Below are positions 10,688 through 21,281 of a stretch of 64,000 nt of DNA, one piece after another; the stretch's first letter is position 1; each line of letters opens with the position of its first letter. The position numbers were made by a program, and so were the translations under genes. Where the stretch lies: the NCBI GenBank assembly GCA_033964015.1, contig CM066913.1, positions 17,755,854-17,819,853 on the forward strand, given 5' to 3'. Under the pieces are notes generated by a model. It saw only the letters and a program-made list of their open reading frames with translations, was not told where the DNA came from and did not search any database. Source of the stretch: Scolanthus callimorphus. Lineage: Eukaryota; Cnidaria; Anthozoa; Actiniaria; Edwardsiidae.

Positions 10688-11239
10688 TTTTGCGGTTTTT
10701 GAAGACCTCGGTTCTTCAAGGATTGCCCAGATTTTCGGCTGGTATTGTTGCCAGAGGGGATGAAGCCTTTTGGATTTCCATGTAGTTTCAGAATCATCCT
10801 GTTTATCGCTATCAATGTCTGCACTAAAATCCGTCACATTGAAACTCTTCAAGTTGTGTTCAGCATCCCTGTGCTGTGTGTAAGTTGTCCAGCAGCACGG
10901 CTCCATTTCTTTCTCGTCAATTCCCCAATAAGCCAGTTCCTCCTCGAATAACGGTCCACAAACATCGTTAGGACAATGCAATTTTCCCGTCCTGTAATAA
11001 TTTAAAACCTGATCGAAAATTCGCGGATGTCTGTCGAAAAATAGCTCAATTTTCTCCGAGTGATAGTCGATAGCCTTGGTTACATTCTCGACTACCCAAT
11101 ACAATCGAGTATCGGGGTAATTTCGAATGGTACTCAAATACGTTTCGTGTTTTTGCCCCCCTACATTCAGAGTGATTCTTTTCTGTGTAGTATCAACTAC
11201 TTGTGGCATAATTTCCATCCGCTTCTTCGGGCAGAACAT
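10688..11239 (-). CDS. Voltage-gated K+ channel, first coding exon with T1 tetramerisation domain (Shaw/Kv3-like)
   Basis: The exon encodes 184 codons from ATG at 11,239 (MFCPKKRMEIM) to donor GTAAGTA after the final Lys codon. The T1 (BTB) domain spans about residues 20-125, with ITLNVGGQKHETYLSTIRNYP near its start. It carries the zinc-binding pattern HX5CX20CC (HCPNDVC ... EPCCW), the mark of Shaw, Shab and Shal rather than Shaker T1 domains. The stretch ELAYWGIDEKEMEPCCW closely resembles Shaw/Kv3. T1 domains set which subunits co-assemble into the tetramer. The exon ends at QPKIWAILEEPRSSKTAK, exactly where Kv3 proteins enter S1, so the continuation is the exon ending at 1,055. The exon itself is unbroken. 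A four-codon upstream ORF (ATGGAGGTTTACTAA) precedes the start by about 40 nt. Confidence 0.92.
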
Positions 11240-14147
11240 GTTTGGATACAGTGAGTCAACTCAGGAATTAGTAAACCTCCATGGTCGGAAAAACCGAAAC
11301 CGGGTCTTTCACTAAGCCCTCGGTGTATACATCGTGTCCGAGGCCTATCCCCATTAGCACAGCATTTATACATTCAGCTTTTGTGAGTCCAGATGGTAGT
11401 GTTTGCGTCCGACTTGGCACTCTGTCGCATTGGTTAATTCAACTTGCATCTCTGTGAAAACTCAAATATCACCAGTTAGCATTCATTAAGTGCGCAGGTG
11501 AGGTTGTAGGGCTCGCACTGAGTAAACTCAATTCAAAGCCAGCCTTGGAACGTATTCAAATGACTAGTAAACCATTATCATTATTATTCTATTCCCCCAA
11601 CACTTTCAACAGCACTGTTTTTAGCGCCGGGGGATGTACCACGCAAAAATTACCCGCTTCTCAGCGGGGAGTGTAATCTTTTGATCCTTTTTCTCTTTTT
11701 TCTTTCTCTACTGGGCCTTTCATAAGATTAAACGTCAACTCTGAAATTCTAAGATAATTGCGTTTCTTGTAATTACACTACTTGTTTACCACAAGTTTTA
11801 CCAGTAATAAATCATGAAGTTTCAACACACTCTCATAACAAAAAATGAAGACTTTTATATCACGAAGTTTACAATTGCAATAAAACAAAACAAAACAAGA
11901 CACTTTCATTTTAAATTGCGAGCTAGATCTCTATCTCGTAGATGGTATATATTTATGATTGTTGTTATTCCAGATATTCTAATAAACGTAAATTTCTTGA
12001 AACGTTATTACAGTCATTAAGTGTCGGGACAGCTAAGCTTTCATCCTATTTTTTCACGATATGAAGTATCCTAATTACCTCTTCGTTATATCTCATAGGC
12101 TAGCGTACGTAAAACAGCGAAATAGAAGAGGCACAACTACAGAGGAAATTTTCATTTAGATTCTCAAGCGATAACCAAAATTAACACCCATAATATAGAT
12201 AATTACGACTTTCCTGATATCTTAAGATGGAAATCTCCATTGCAAAGTTAAAAAAATTCGTCTATTGAATATTCAATCGGCTCTGTAGTTCGTATTTGTT
12301 GTGTTTATATACTTGGAACAAATTCAATTCTCCAAGCTACTCGAGATTGTCACTGAGTGTGTTACAGATATTGTCGCTGTTGATATTGTGAGCTCTTTCG
12401 CGAGTTAATTGGCGCTATTCAAAACTGGCTGCCTTGGTTACAGCCTGTATATTTGTTACTGTTTCATTGAGCGAGAAACTAACTAACCCCTTCCAGTGAA
12501 TTAATCAACATGCTTGTATAAAGCCCCATTCAACTTGTTAGTGTAAATTTTAACCTAGTTCAACTTGTTAGTATAAATTTTAGCCTAGTTTTCTTAGTCC
12601 TAAGACTGTTAAGTCAAACGTTTTGATTGGGCATCCGCAAAAGCTATATTTTTTACCAGCAAGTCACAAATAAATGTAGCGCTCGCTAGATAATAAATCT
12701 GCAACACAATTATTTACTCCGGAGATATAAATAACTAAAAAATAGTTTATCACTACCTTAGATAAGATGAAGTACCCAAACTTCAGGTACCAGCTGACTG
12801 ACTGCATTAAGGCCGTCATTCCCCCACTCTGACAGGAGTCAGTTGATTCGTGTGTAAATTAAAATGCGCAAGTTCTTTTCTTTCAAATTCCCGCAGTGTC
12901 AATTTCATTATAAGCGAATCTTGGAGGTCTATTCCGAAGATCTTACCTTAATTTTAAACATGAATCTTTTAAGCTTTTAAACCATTCACTTTAGGATATT
13001 TTAATACGCTCCGCTAAATAGTGCACGACTTATTCGTAGAATTAAACGGTTAGCGCTTGGCTGTGTTCTGGTAACAAGATAGGAGATAGTTTTTCGAGAT
13101 TATAAAAGAAACATTGTAATCATTTTATGTCGTAACTCGATCCTGAAAAGGAAAAAAAACTGCTGTAAGTGTCTTCTTTAAAGACGCCTACATTGTATCC
13201 GCCGAATTTTTAGTAAGCAATCGTCATCTAGGCGATATATATTAGTAAATGCCGCTTTTGCCATTGCTAGATAAACTGATTATAGCGCGCAATACACAGG
13301 GATTTGTCTAGTACCAAGCGAGCGTTTCACAAAAACATCTGGGTGTATGAAAGTCTTTAAAAAAACTTCCAGTGATGAAAAAGTTGGTTATTTAATTGAG
13401 CGCAACGTGTGTATGTATCTGGATGTCTTTTAAAAACGTTCAGTAAAGAAATGCGCGACGAGGTTTTTGTTTGTTTTCTTTCTTTTGGTTTTGCAAAACG
13501 TGCTTGTTCGTCGGTCTTTCAAGTGTCCTACTGCTATTTGCATTTGAGCGTGGATACTATTGAATGTACGTTAGACATCCAGGACAGATAATTATTTTTG
13601 AATTTTGAACTTCAAACTGGACCTCATTGAAACTAACCTTAAACGTTTCGGGCGGCATCTGTCACCCTTTATTAGGCTTGATATTTTGATGTTTTTTTAG
13701 GCTCAAATTCGTGTTCCAAAGGTTTGAACGCTACGTTTCTAAGGGGCTAACGAGACGTTGCTACGATGTTTTGAATAAGCACGTGCCAAAATTCTTGTCT
13801 CCCAATCAAATGAAAGCATTTTGGGAGCATTCTTTCTTTCCTGTCTCGCGCGCGTCGGACAAACGTGTGGAAACAAGTATCCGCCACTAGTACCTAATTT
13901 GCACCAAATTGTGAGTCCAGAGTTGAAATTCCACCAAATTCGGTTAACAAGTACCAGACATCATGATCTTCAGCACTACCCCATTTATTTTGCCAGAGGT
14001 TGAAAGATAAATAATGTTTTTCCAGTGCAATCTTCGATAGTTAATGAGGTTCTGTGGTACAGGTATTCAGTTGACAGCCGTTCCGGAGATACACCGTGCG
14101 CTTTTGACACGTCATCACAGGGAGCCCGAGTTAAACTACGAAATATA
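11240..14147. other. Intergenic sequence upstream of the channel gene
   Basis: This stretch lies between the channel start and the repeats before the pentraxin gene. I see one small tandem duplication (TTCAACTTGTTAGT.TAAATTTTA twice, about 12,530-12,595). Open frames here (11,814-12,020; 13,409-13,591; 13,821-14,003) are short, low-complexity and lack context. No promoter element stands out. Confidence 0.5.
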
Positions 14148-14260
14148 AGAGCCTCCGTTAGCCTCCATTTTGACAGCCTAGCAATATAGTGAGTCAGAGA
14201 AAGTATCCAATTCCATTTGCTGACAAAGATTAACTTTATTCGTAGATCATATTTTGAGAT
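14148..14260. mobile_element. Partial copy of the AGAGCC/TTAA MITE family
   Basis: AAGAGCCTCCGTTAGCCTCCATTTTGACAGCC... and AGAAAGTATCCAATTCCATT match one arm of the element complete at 61,672-61,890. The other end is not clear, although ACAAAGGAGTGGCTGA at 14,945 resembles the opposite arm. Confidence 0.5.
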
Positions 14261-14469
14261 TCCTACCAGGAATTCGTTTGTTGAAGGGAGCCTGTCACTG
14301 CGCAGCTGTTCTGCGCATCTCGCAGAGAAGTATCGTCCCGTAACGATTGCAAGCGAAGCCTAAAAACCTCGAAAACAAATTGTATATAGTCTCGATATTT
14401 CTCTATCCATCGGACAATGTTTTTTTTGTGCTTTGCATATTCTTAATTATAAATAACTGCGATAGTACG

Positions 14470-14600
14470 CGCGCTCTGATTGGTCGAAAACCAATTACCA
14501 TAACGCTATGGTAATGTTATAGTACACGGCTTTGACCGGAAGTGTGTTTCCCTGCGGAGGGGCTCGTGTTCCCACAGCCTTTGTTGTTCTCCCAGCTTTC
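14470..14600. repeat. GCGCGCTCTGATTGG-type repeat fragment
   Basis: It contains ACGCGCGCTCTGATTGGTCG followed by a small hairpin (ATTACCATAACG/CTATGGTAAT). The leading motif is shared with the elements at 5166, 56,828, 57,022 and 57,140. Confidence 0.5.
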
Positions 14601-14739
14601 ACGCGTGCTACCATCAGGCTATGATACATGGAAAAATGTGTTTTATTTCTTAAATAGTTATCTGATAGGATGGTCTAATGAGTTTTACTGATGAATCAGT
14701 GATCGCTCCTGGAGCATGCGCGTATCGTGACAGGCTCCG

Positions 14740-14914
14740 CAGGGAATTTCTGCAGAAACCCATGCATTCATGGGAAAAGCTGAATTTCCCAAGGCATATG
14801 CATGAGAACTGTCCTGAATTCACGAGGATAGCCATGGGAAATCCGAACACTTCCCATTCTTCTACCATGGGAAATTCAGCTTTTCCATGGATGGGTTTCT
14901 GCAGAAATTCCCTG
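14740..14914. mobile_element. Inverted-repeat MITE with CAGGGAATTTCTGCAGAAAC ends
   Basis: The left arm CAGGGAATTTCTGCAGAAAC-CCAT mirrors the right arm ATGGGTTTCTGCAGAAATTCCCTG, and inner arms GGGAAAAGCTGAATTTCCC and GGGAAATTCAGCTTTTCC also pair. The open frames on both strands follow from this symmetry. A decayed relative lies at about 55,795-55,945. Confidence 0.75.
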
Positions 14915-15324
14915 TGCTCCCTTAAATATCAAAGAAAATAATAACAAAGGAGTGGCTGATTATAGTGCTATTTATAGTGGTTGTTTTGCTGTTGAGGGTA
15001 TCACTTTTATTATAGTGTTTTTATATAATCTTTTTCGGTGGTTTCTTTTTCGTTTGATTATAAAATGGATATGTTAGTTAAAAATAAGAAAACTTGTAAA
15101 CAGCGGCGGCTCTGGATCCAAATGGATCCATTATAAAGTGGATAAAACCGATCTACTGCATTAGTTTCTTGCAACAAAAAACGCAAACTAATCTTAAAGT
15201 CTTAATTAATATTGTCCTCGTTTGCCAATTATGGATTAAGCTTCGATAAGACAGTAATGTTATTTCCATTATCACATACCATGTTTCCATTCTTTCGCAC
15301 TCCTGCATCTGAAATACCCTTCTC

Positions 15325-15400
15325 GTGGGAACTAGACTTGCAGTATTCGGCGTCTTGTACATGATTTCATTGTTTTGCCAATGCACCTCCGCAGCACAAG
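15325..15400 (+). CDS. Pentraxin-domain gene, exon 1 (signal peptide)
   Basis: The exon encodes a hydrophobic leader (VGTRLAVFGVLYMISLF) ending CQCTSAAQ and leaves phase 1 at donor AAG|GTTTGT. That phase fits exon 2 and creates AAQ-ENFFLAF, a natural secretion-cleavage region followed by the first strand of a pentraxin domain. The start is uncertain. The only in-frame ATG (15,361) gives a short leader, while a GTG at 15,325 would give a typical one, so an ATG-to-GTG change or a further upstream exon is possible. The frame stops upstream at TGA just before. Confidence 0.5.
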
Positions 15401-17177
15401 GTTTGTATATACTATCTGCAAAGTTTGTGACAAAAAACGAAAATAGTTGTCTTCAGCATTTAAGAGCCCTTGTCAATGACTCTTTTGTTGTTGTTTTCAT
15501 TCGATATTACTGCTAGCAAGATTTTATACCGAATTTAATATCAAACAATCGCACTACATTCCCTAAATCAGCCAATGGAAATTGATGCTTTCACCGCGGC
15601 CTTGAAATGTTACTAGGATAGAAGTTAAGCCAAATTCCTATCGTAGTGGTTATTAGAGCTTGCGTAGCTGCGTAGCTACCCTGCGAGCCGTGATTCCTTC
15701 TCTCTTAGGGACAAGCATGTTCATTTAGTTACAACAATAAGTCAAGTCTAAAAACAATTGCTAAATGCACCCTGGAATTCCCTGCTATAGCAATATGTGT
15801 GCAATTGTCTAGCACATTATATTGATCTATTCAGTGTACTCTACCACAGTAGGTCTAACTTGGTCTAACTGGCAGCAATTTTTTATACAAGAACTTTCAT
15901 TTTTCAGGCTGCATGTGTTCGAACTTTTTTGACCACATTCTAGCATTCCACTTTTTCTTGTATGCGGGTTTTTACTGTTGTGTTAAAGGCAAATAATACA
16001 TTGGCAGTTGTGATGTTTCACACAGAAGATGCAAATGGGACTCCAATTTGCTGAACGCGCTATTTTGCTGAATATTTTGCTGAACGCGCTATTTAGCCAA
16101 TCAGAAACGAAGCCCAATCAACAACCAACCAATCTGGAGGCGAAGCAATTTTGACACAATTTTTGACACAAAACTTTCGCGCCAAACCACTGAAACAACT
16201 GTCTTTTTGTCTCGGAAAAAGGCACTCGACTGACATCGGGGTGTTGTCTTTTCTTTTCTTTTTTTCAGAAAACTTCTTCTTGGCGTTCCCGCCATTCCAG
16301 CATGACTCGCGCGTGCTCAATTTAGATGCCTTCAGTGTTTCTGCTTGGGTACAAAGTGACAAGACACATGGAAAATCTTACGTGCTTTCGGTTTCCACTA
16401 AAGACGACATGGACGCTTTGGCCATTAAAATCCTCCCTATTTTTTTTCCTTACCGGTATGAAGATCCATTTGTGTACGTTCACTATTCAAGAGACGGTCA
16501 ATTAGGCGCGTAGGTAAAATCGAATAACTAGCTTAGGCATCGATTACATTTTCGAAAGATACCGACTCATTACACTTTTGTATTCGACACGACTTTAATT
16601 CGACGTATGCCTAGGCCTTAGCGGCGCGTCCATACCGAATAGAGTTCCCACAACAATAACTGATGTAAACTATCCTATAGCCCGTGATATAGGTCTTATG
16701 AATACATAAATAGGCATGCAAAGCATGCATGAAGCTACTATTAGTGTTAAGCAGAAACAGTAGCAAATATACACTTAACGCGCGAGTTTTTTTTATTATT
16801 ATTATTATTTAACTACTACAAACCCCTCATAAGAGGATTAAATGTAGGGGATCAGAAGCTAGTAAGATGGACTAGCTGGAAGCTGGCTCCTTAAGACCTT
16901 GGGGTCACCAGCGGCTTTCTTGAACAAGGTTTCAGGGAGTAAGTTCCAGTCACTGATTGTTCTTGGTTAGAATGAGAGACGGAAAGCTTCGGATTTACAT
17001 GAGACGGGCAAAAATGAGTGTATCTTAGTGTTTCTTGCTTGTGGGCAACACAACTAACTGTTTCGAGCTAGGGCAACACAACTAACTGTTTCCCAAGGGG
17101 GCAGTCATTAAGTATTTCGTTATATACCTAGGCGGAACAGAAAAAGCACAATCAAACCACGTTTTCAAAGTTCACAG
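15401..17177 (+). other. Pentraxin-gene introns
   Basis: Intron 1 (15,401-16,268) carries a fragment of the TTAA MITE family near 15,480-15,600 (ACTACATTCCCTAAATCAGCC). Intron 2 (16,510-17,177) has a short ATT/TTA run at 16,792-16,810 and a tandem GGGCAACACAACTAACTGTTTC pair near 17,042-17,092. Otherwise nothing is recognised. Confidence 0.5.
16269..16509 (+). CDS. Pentraxin-domain gene, exon 2
   Basis: It follows a strong acceptor (TTTCTTTTTTTCAG). The product reads FFLAFPPFQHDSRVLNL then DAFSVSAWVQSD, the first strands of the pentraxin (lectin-like) fold. The position that normally holds the first disulfide cysteine (FTVCLW in vertebrate pentraxins) is Ala here. Two ends are possible. Donor GC|GTAGGT at 16,510 (phase 2) joins exon 3 at 17,204 without a stop. 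Donor TAG|GTAAAA at 16,514 (phase 0) would leave an in-frame TAG as the last codon. I prefer the stop-free model, though its acceptor is weak. Confidence 0.65.
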
Positions 17178-17639
17178 CGCGAAAGAACAGTTTTGGCTAT
17201 AAGTCCGCCTCTGTCATTCTCCCATCATGTTAGACATCCTCGCGAGGCTCTACGTGATGGTAGATGGCGTCACATATGCGCAACGTGGGAGAACTCCGCT
17301 GGTAGCTTTGAACTGTTTCTCGATGGCAAACCTCTCAGAAAGGGCAGCAATCTTGCAAAAGGTCGGCAGATCACAGACAGTATAGCGGTGATCGGTCAAC
17401 ATCAGGGTACGTATGGTGGAGGATTTGACGCGGTGACGAGTTTTCTACGCAACGTGACAGGTGTGAACATTTGGGACAGAGTTTTTAACAGAGAGGAGAT
17501 ATTTTCTCTCACGATGGATTGCACCGTTGGGAAAGGGAATGCGCTGAATTGGACAGAAACTGTCTCAGGCATTCGAGGACGGCGCATCCAGATAAAATGT
17601 CCCATCACTTGCAAGAGAATGATGGGCCCGGTTCCGTAA
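17178..17639 (+). CDS. Pentraxin-domain gene, last exon
   Basis: This exon has the pentraxin hallmark HxCx(S/T)W as GRWRHICATWENSAGSF. It then has FLDGKPLRKG, GQHQGTYGGGFDAVTSF and NVTGVNIWDRVFNREEI, matching the GQ(E/D)QD..GGGFD..QSF and G.(I/V)..WD.VL...EI core of pentraxins. Pentraxins are secreted, usually oligomeric, calcium-dependent pattern-recognition lectins. The equivalent of the calcium site is not fully clear here. A C-terminal Cys pair (IKCPITCKRM) precedes stop TAA at 17,637. The exon begins either at 17,178 (after TTCACAG, phase 0) or at 17,204 (after ATAAG, phase 2), depending on the exon 2 donor. With exons 1-2 the protein is about 245 residues, the size of a short pentraxin. 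Confidence 0.85.
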   Translation, partial: RERTVLAISPPLSFSHHVRHPREALRDGRWRHICATWENSAGSFELFLDGKPLRKGSNLAKGRQITDSIAVIGQHQGTYGGGFDAVTSFLRNVTGVNIWDRVFNREEIFSLTMDCTVGKGNALNWTETVSGIRGRRIQIKCPITCKRMMGPVP

Positions 17640-17649
17640 CTATAGTAGC

Positions 17650-17756
17650 GGCCCAGGGGCCCGCTTTTCGAACTCCCGAGAATTATCGGGCCCAAAAAAA
17701 CGTCCCCTGCTTTTCGAACTCCCGAGAATTATCGGGCCCACAAAAACGTCCCCTAT
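17650..17756. repeat. Two-copy ~50-bp tandem repeat
   Basis: GCTTTTCGAACTCCCGAGAATTATCGGGCCCA.AAAAACGTCCCCT occurs twice in a row. The unit includes a hairpin (CCCGA/TCGGG). Related CCGAATTTTTCGGG and CCCGAGAATTTTCGGG motifs follow at 18,028-18,115. Confidence 0.85.
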
Positions 17757-17764
17757 ACAGAAAA

Positions 17765-18005
17765 AGCGCTGCGCACAGATTCTAAATTAATCACGACAAA
17801 CAATCCCTCTGAAATCCCATTCAGAAGGATCACGCTCGAAATACGAGCCAGGATAGGAGTACATAAAAGCTCTGCTATAATGAGTGGAACTACCAGTTTA
17901 CCATTTTGTATCGTTCTTTAGAGAGAAAACTGAGAAAATGGGAGAATAGTATATATTTGCTTGTCTGGTTTTTATAAGTGTGACGTCAACTGTGCGCAAC
18001 ACTAT
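17765..18005. repeat. Dispersed ~260-bp repeat, copy 2 of 3
   Basis: Same family as 4405-4680: GCGCTGCGCACAGATTCT, ACAATCCCTCTGAAATCCCA, CGAAATACGAGCCAGG, AGCTCTGCTATAATGAGTGG, GTATCGTTCTTTAGAGAGAA and GTGACGTCAACTGTGCG. Confidence 0.75.
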
Positions 18006-18319
18006 TACGTTATTTTTACCCAAATCCCGAATTTTTCGGGCGCCCAAAAAATGTCGGCTGAAAATCAATGGAAAGATTTTGGGAGAAGCAGCTCTCCCGA
18101 GAATTTTCGGGTGAGTTTTCGTTGGTTTTAAGGTTTGAATGATTTTTTTTGTAACATAAACACTATTAATATACACGAATATAGAAAGTTATAGGCTATA
18201 TGACAGGCATGTACCCACTTAATTGCTTTAATGCAATTTTCACAACATTAAATCAGCAACGAATAAATAAACTCATTATCATCACTATTCTATGTGTCAT
18301 CTCCGTCATCTGTCTGGAC

Positions 18320-18523
18320 TTAGTTCATATGCGGCTTCTTCACTAACCACTGATAATGTTTGTCCTTGCACCGGTAGGTTCGTGTGCCTTTCGGGTCTCC
18401 CATGCACCAAGTCATCTGGTACTGATTTTTGGAACCGACATATCGTAGTCTGATCTCGTGTTGATGGCCTTCGCTTTGCGATGTTAGAAAGTAGTCCTTT
18501 CCTCCTTGCTTTATATAGGTCAC
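18320..18523 (-). CDS. Uncharacterised secreted protein, last exon
   Basis: It opens in phase 0 after a strong acceptor (TATTTTTTTTTCAG) and ends at TAA, 18,320-18,322. The 67-residue product begins VTYIKQGGKDYFLTSQSEGH and includes HQHEIRLRYV, MTWCMGDPKGTRTYRCKDKH and YQWLVKKPHMN. The phase fits the exon at 19,746-19,974, which ends in phase 0. No named domain is recognised. It is the C-terminal part of the gene whose first exon is at 23,789-24,838. Confidence 0.7.
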   Translation of the reverse strand: MTYIKQGGKDYFLTSQSEGHQHEIRLRYVGSKNQYQMTWCMGDPKGTRTYRCKDKHYQWLVKKPHMN

Positions 18524-18764
18524 CTGAAAAAAAAAATACACAACAACTCGTTGGGGGTCTCTGGGCCCTTATTATTTTAGACCGGCGCGATTAACACCCC
18601 AAGAAGATTCTAGCCAATAGGGTGAATGAACGAAATACAGTCATTCAAAAACGAGAGGATTGTACGAGAGTCCGGACTTCGGCATTTTGTGAAGTTCAAC
18701 ATGCTCTTTCTTCTTGTTATGTGGGTCGTATGGTAATAATTATAACATTTAGCGATTCGCCCCA

Positions 18765-19070
18765 AGCCGTAGCCAGGAATTTTGGTTGGTTGGGAGGGGG
18801 GGCAGGGGCAAAGTCCGACATTCGTGTCCAAATTGTACCAAATTGGTACATTCGTGTCCAAAACTCGGCTCGGGCAGAAAAAAGGACGCACCAAATCAAA
18901 ATGGTTTCAAAATCGGCATAATTATGAGCTCTGGTAGAAATTGTTAGTTTCTATCATCCAAAAAAGAGAGAATAAAAATATACAGGTTAAAAAAAATCTG
19001 GGAAAGGGAGGGGGAGCCCGGGCCGCCTGCAACCCCCCCCCCCCCCCCCCCCCTCGGCTACGCCCCTGCC
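18765..19070. repeat. Repeat with TACGCCCCTG end and poly-C tract
   Basis: Left part CCCCAAGCCGTAGCCAGGAATTTT with a G-rich run, right part a poly-C tract of about 22 (19,031-19,053) then CTCGGCTACGCCCCTGCC. The ends mirror each other (CAGGGGCGTAGCC.. type), a common terminal sequence of non-autonomous DNA transposons. It contains a direct repeat of CATTCGTGTCCAAA. Confidence 0.5.
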
Positions 19071-19099
19071 AAGGCACTCACGATATGAAACCTGGCAAT

Positions 19100-19355
19100 A
19101 CAACGCTGCGCACAGATTTTGAAATTAGATCACGAGACTCAGACAAACAATCCCACTGAAATCGCGTTCAGAAGGATCGCGCTCGAAATACGAGCCAGGC
19201 TAGGAGTACATACAGAAGCTCTGCTATAATGAGTGGAACTATCACTTACCGATTCATTTTGTATTGTCTTAGAGAGAATACTGAACGTGGGAGAAAAGTA
19301 CATTTGCTTGTCTGAGTTTTCAATAAGTTTGACGCCATCTGTGCGAGCGCTATTC
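19100..19355. repeat. Dispersed ~260-bp repeat, copy 3 of 3
   Basis: Same family as 4405-4680 and 17,765-18,005, in the same orientation: GCTGCGCACAGATTTTG, CTCAGACAAACAATCCCACT, AAGGATCGCGCTCGAAATAC, CTCTGCTATAATGAGTGGAAC and GACGCCATCTGTGCG. It lies in the last intron of the secreted-protein gene. Confidence 0.75.
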
Positions 19356-19745
19356 TTTTGATCAGATCAGGGACAATATACGTCATCAGTATGGAATGTT
19401 CGGCTTGAACACACAGAACTATTTGCGAGAGTCTCTTTCGTTGAGCGCCAAACGGTGTCGGCTTTTTGCAGGCTGGCAAAGATATCAAGAACATTTCGCC
19501 AAAAGCTGTCGACTTGCCAACGTTGGAAAACTTCCTTATTAGTAAATTTCCCTGTACCTTATTTCGAAGGTCTGTAGGTATTTCCCTCATTTCTTAGCGA
19601 ACAGCAGGGAAATTTACCAAACTTACAGATGTTCAAGAAACATTATTCTCTTGGTCGCCATTTTGTTTTTTGGCCAAAGGGCCTGGGTCGAAATTTAAAA
19701 TAACACAGGCAACCCGCTGCACGACTGAAGCTCTTTATGTCCTAC

Positions 19746-19974
19746 TTGTTCTTCATTCAGTGTAATATAGTGCGTATGTGGCCGGACTTTGGTGCTCGTT
19801 GATTGGCCCATTTCTAGCGTTATCGTTCGGTTGGCAGGTCCGGTTACGGGGCCTGATGATAACGGCTGCCTCAGGATGTATCCGTAGGTCTTGGAAAACA
19901 GAGTCAAATCCTTGAGTGCCTCCAACTCTTTCCAGACTGAACTGCCTTCCCCATGGACAGGCATAATGGGATAC
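19746..19974 (-). CDS. Uncharacterised secreted protein, internal exon
   Basis: A 229-bp exon between acceptor TTTATCCACAG and donor CAA|GTAGGA. It reads YPIMPVHGEGSSVWKELEAL, KDLTLFSKTYGYILR, PANRTITLEMGQSTSTKVRP and HTHYITLNEEQ. It leaves phase 0, which fits the last exon (NEEQ-VTYIK). It begins needing two bases from the previous exon. The unbroken frame and good splice sites make it a convincing exon, though the family has no function known to me. Confidence 0.7.
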
Positions 19975-20007
19975 CTGTGGATAAATAATGACGACCATAG
20001 ATGTCCA

Positions 20008-20257
20008 CAGGGTTCGTACGCGGAAATCCAGGAATGTCCTGGATTTTCATTTCCTTCCTGGAAAGTCCTTGAAAGTCCTGGAGTTTTAAGGAAAATCCTG
20101 GGAAAATGTTTCAACTCAAATGTGGTTGAATCACAGTTTCGTCAATCTGCAAATTATGACATCCTCCAGACTCATCATTTTCTTGGGGAAGGAAGTATAT
20201 GACTTTCCTGGAATATCCTGGATTTTTGTCATCTGGCCAGTAAGCGTACGAACCCTG
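20008..20257. mobile_element. CAGGGTTCGTACG-ended MITE
   Basis: The termini CAGGGTTCGTACGC and GCGTACGAACCCTG are inverted repeats around a 250-bp body rich in TCCTGGA/TCCAGGA words. No transposase is present. A related element (CAGGGTTCCCACG ... CGCGGGAACCCTG) is at 52,306-52,692. It sits in the intron just upstream of the exon ending at 19,974. Confidence 0.8.
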
Positions 20258-20261
20258 ATTT

Positions 20262-20365
20262 AATAATAATAATAATAATAATATAATAATAATTTCATCA
20301 GCACTGCCAGTAAAAAAAAAAATAATATAATAATAATAATTATTATTATTATTATTATATTATTA
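20262..20365. repeat. AT-rich (TAA)n/(TTA)n tract
   Basis: Runs of TAA on the left and TTA on the right surround TTTCATCAGCACTGCCAGTAAA, giving a long potential AT hairpin. The same TTTCATCAGCACTGCCAGTAAA occurs again at 20,896-20,917. Confidence 0.8.
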
Positions 20366-20469
20366 CAGGTATGGCCAGGCAATTTACAATAAATAGTTAA
20401 ATAAGGAAATGTCCAATGTCAATCCACTTGTCCCGCGTTTCAACCTAGGAGACCAATCTTTAAAGTCTG

Positions 20470-20610
20470 TAAGTTGATAAATGTCCTTCTCTAAATTAGC
20501 TGTCCATAGCATTAGCTCGGGAGCAAAAAAATAAATGTTATGGAGGCCAAACTTCACTATTTGGCGGCTAGAATTTTTTGAGGCGCCGATGCATCTCGAA
20601 AACGTTACGC
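20470..20610. repeat. Dispersed repeat, partner of 8466-8630
   Basis: AATGTCCTTCTCTAAATTAGC, GGCGGCTAGAATTTTTTGAG and GCGCCGATGCATCTCGAAAA match the copy at 8466-8630 in the same orientation. Confidence 0.55.
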
Positions 20611-21281
20611 AGGATAAAATGAGAATTAATGTCAATATGGCCTAAAAGCGCTTTCGGTTGACACCGAATCTCACGCGCGCCGCAAAACCGTGAATATCCT
20701 CGGATATGCCGAGTTTCAGGAGCCAATAAGAGCGCGCGCAAATGGATATCCACTGATTAGGTGGTTATTAAAATAGTTAGTTACCTCTGTCGTATATTAC
20801 CAACATCATTTATATACGGGAAAGTGATTCTGGTGCCGCTAGCCTTGCACATACGCACGATGCCTGTGGAAAATAGATAGGAATTTGATTAGATTTCATC
20901 AGCACTGCCAGTAAACCCCGCGTGTCAGTGAAGCCTGGTTTCCATATGTTGTAACTGTCGCAGCTGTCATGGACAAACTTGTTCTGCAACATGGAAACAG
21001 GCGGCTCTTGCGACTGCTCGTGTTCAAGCCCTTAGCTAGAAATGTTTGTCTGGGTGGTGGGGGGGGGGGGGGCAAGCCTTCATCTTTTTTGGGGGATTTT
21101 TGGATTTTCCTGTGTAAATTTCATAGAATTCTAAGAATTGGCAGTCGCAAAAATCCGCACCCCCATGTCAAGGAATCCTGGAATTCAAGGGTGGATGGCC
21201 CTACAATTACTACACAACTGAATTACTACAATTACTACACATTCCCAGAGTGTAAATCAGGCATTAGGAATTTCAGATTAC

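Noticed and set aside
19246..19590. 114-codon minus-strand frame as a further exon of the secreted-protein gene
   Set aside because: It overlaps the third copy of the dispersed 260-bp repeat and has no suitable splice pair. The splice phases of the neighbouring exons already join without it.
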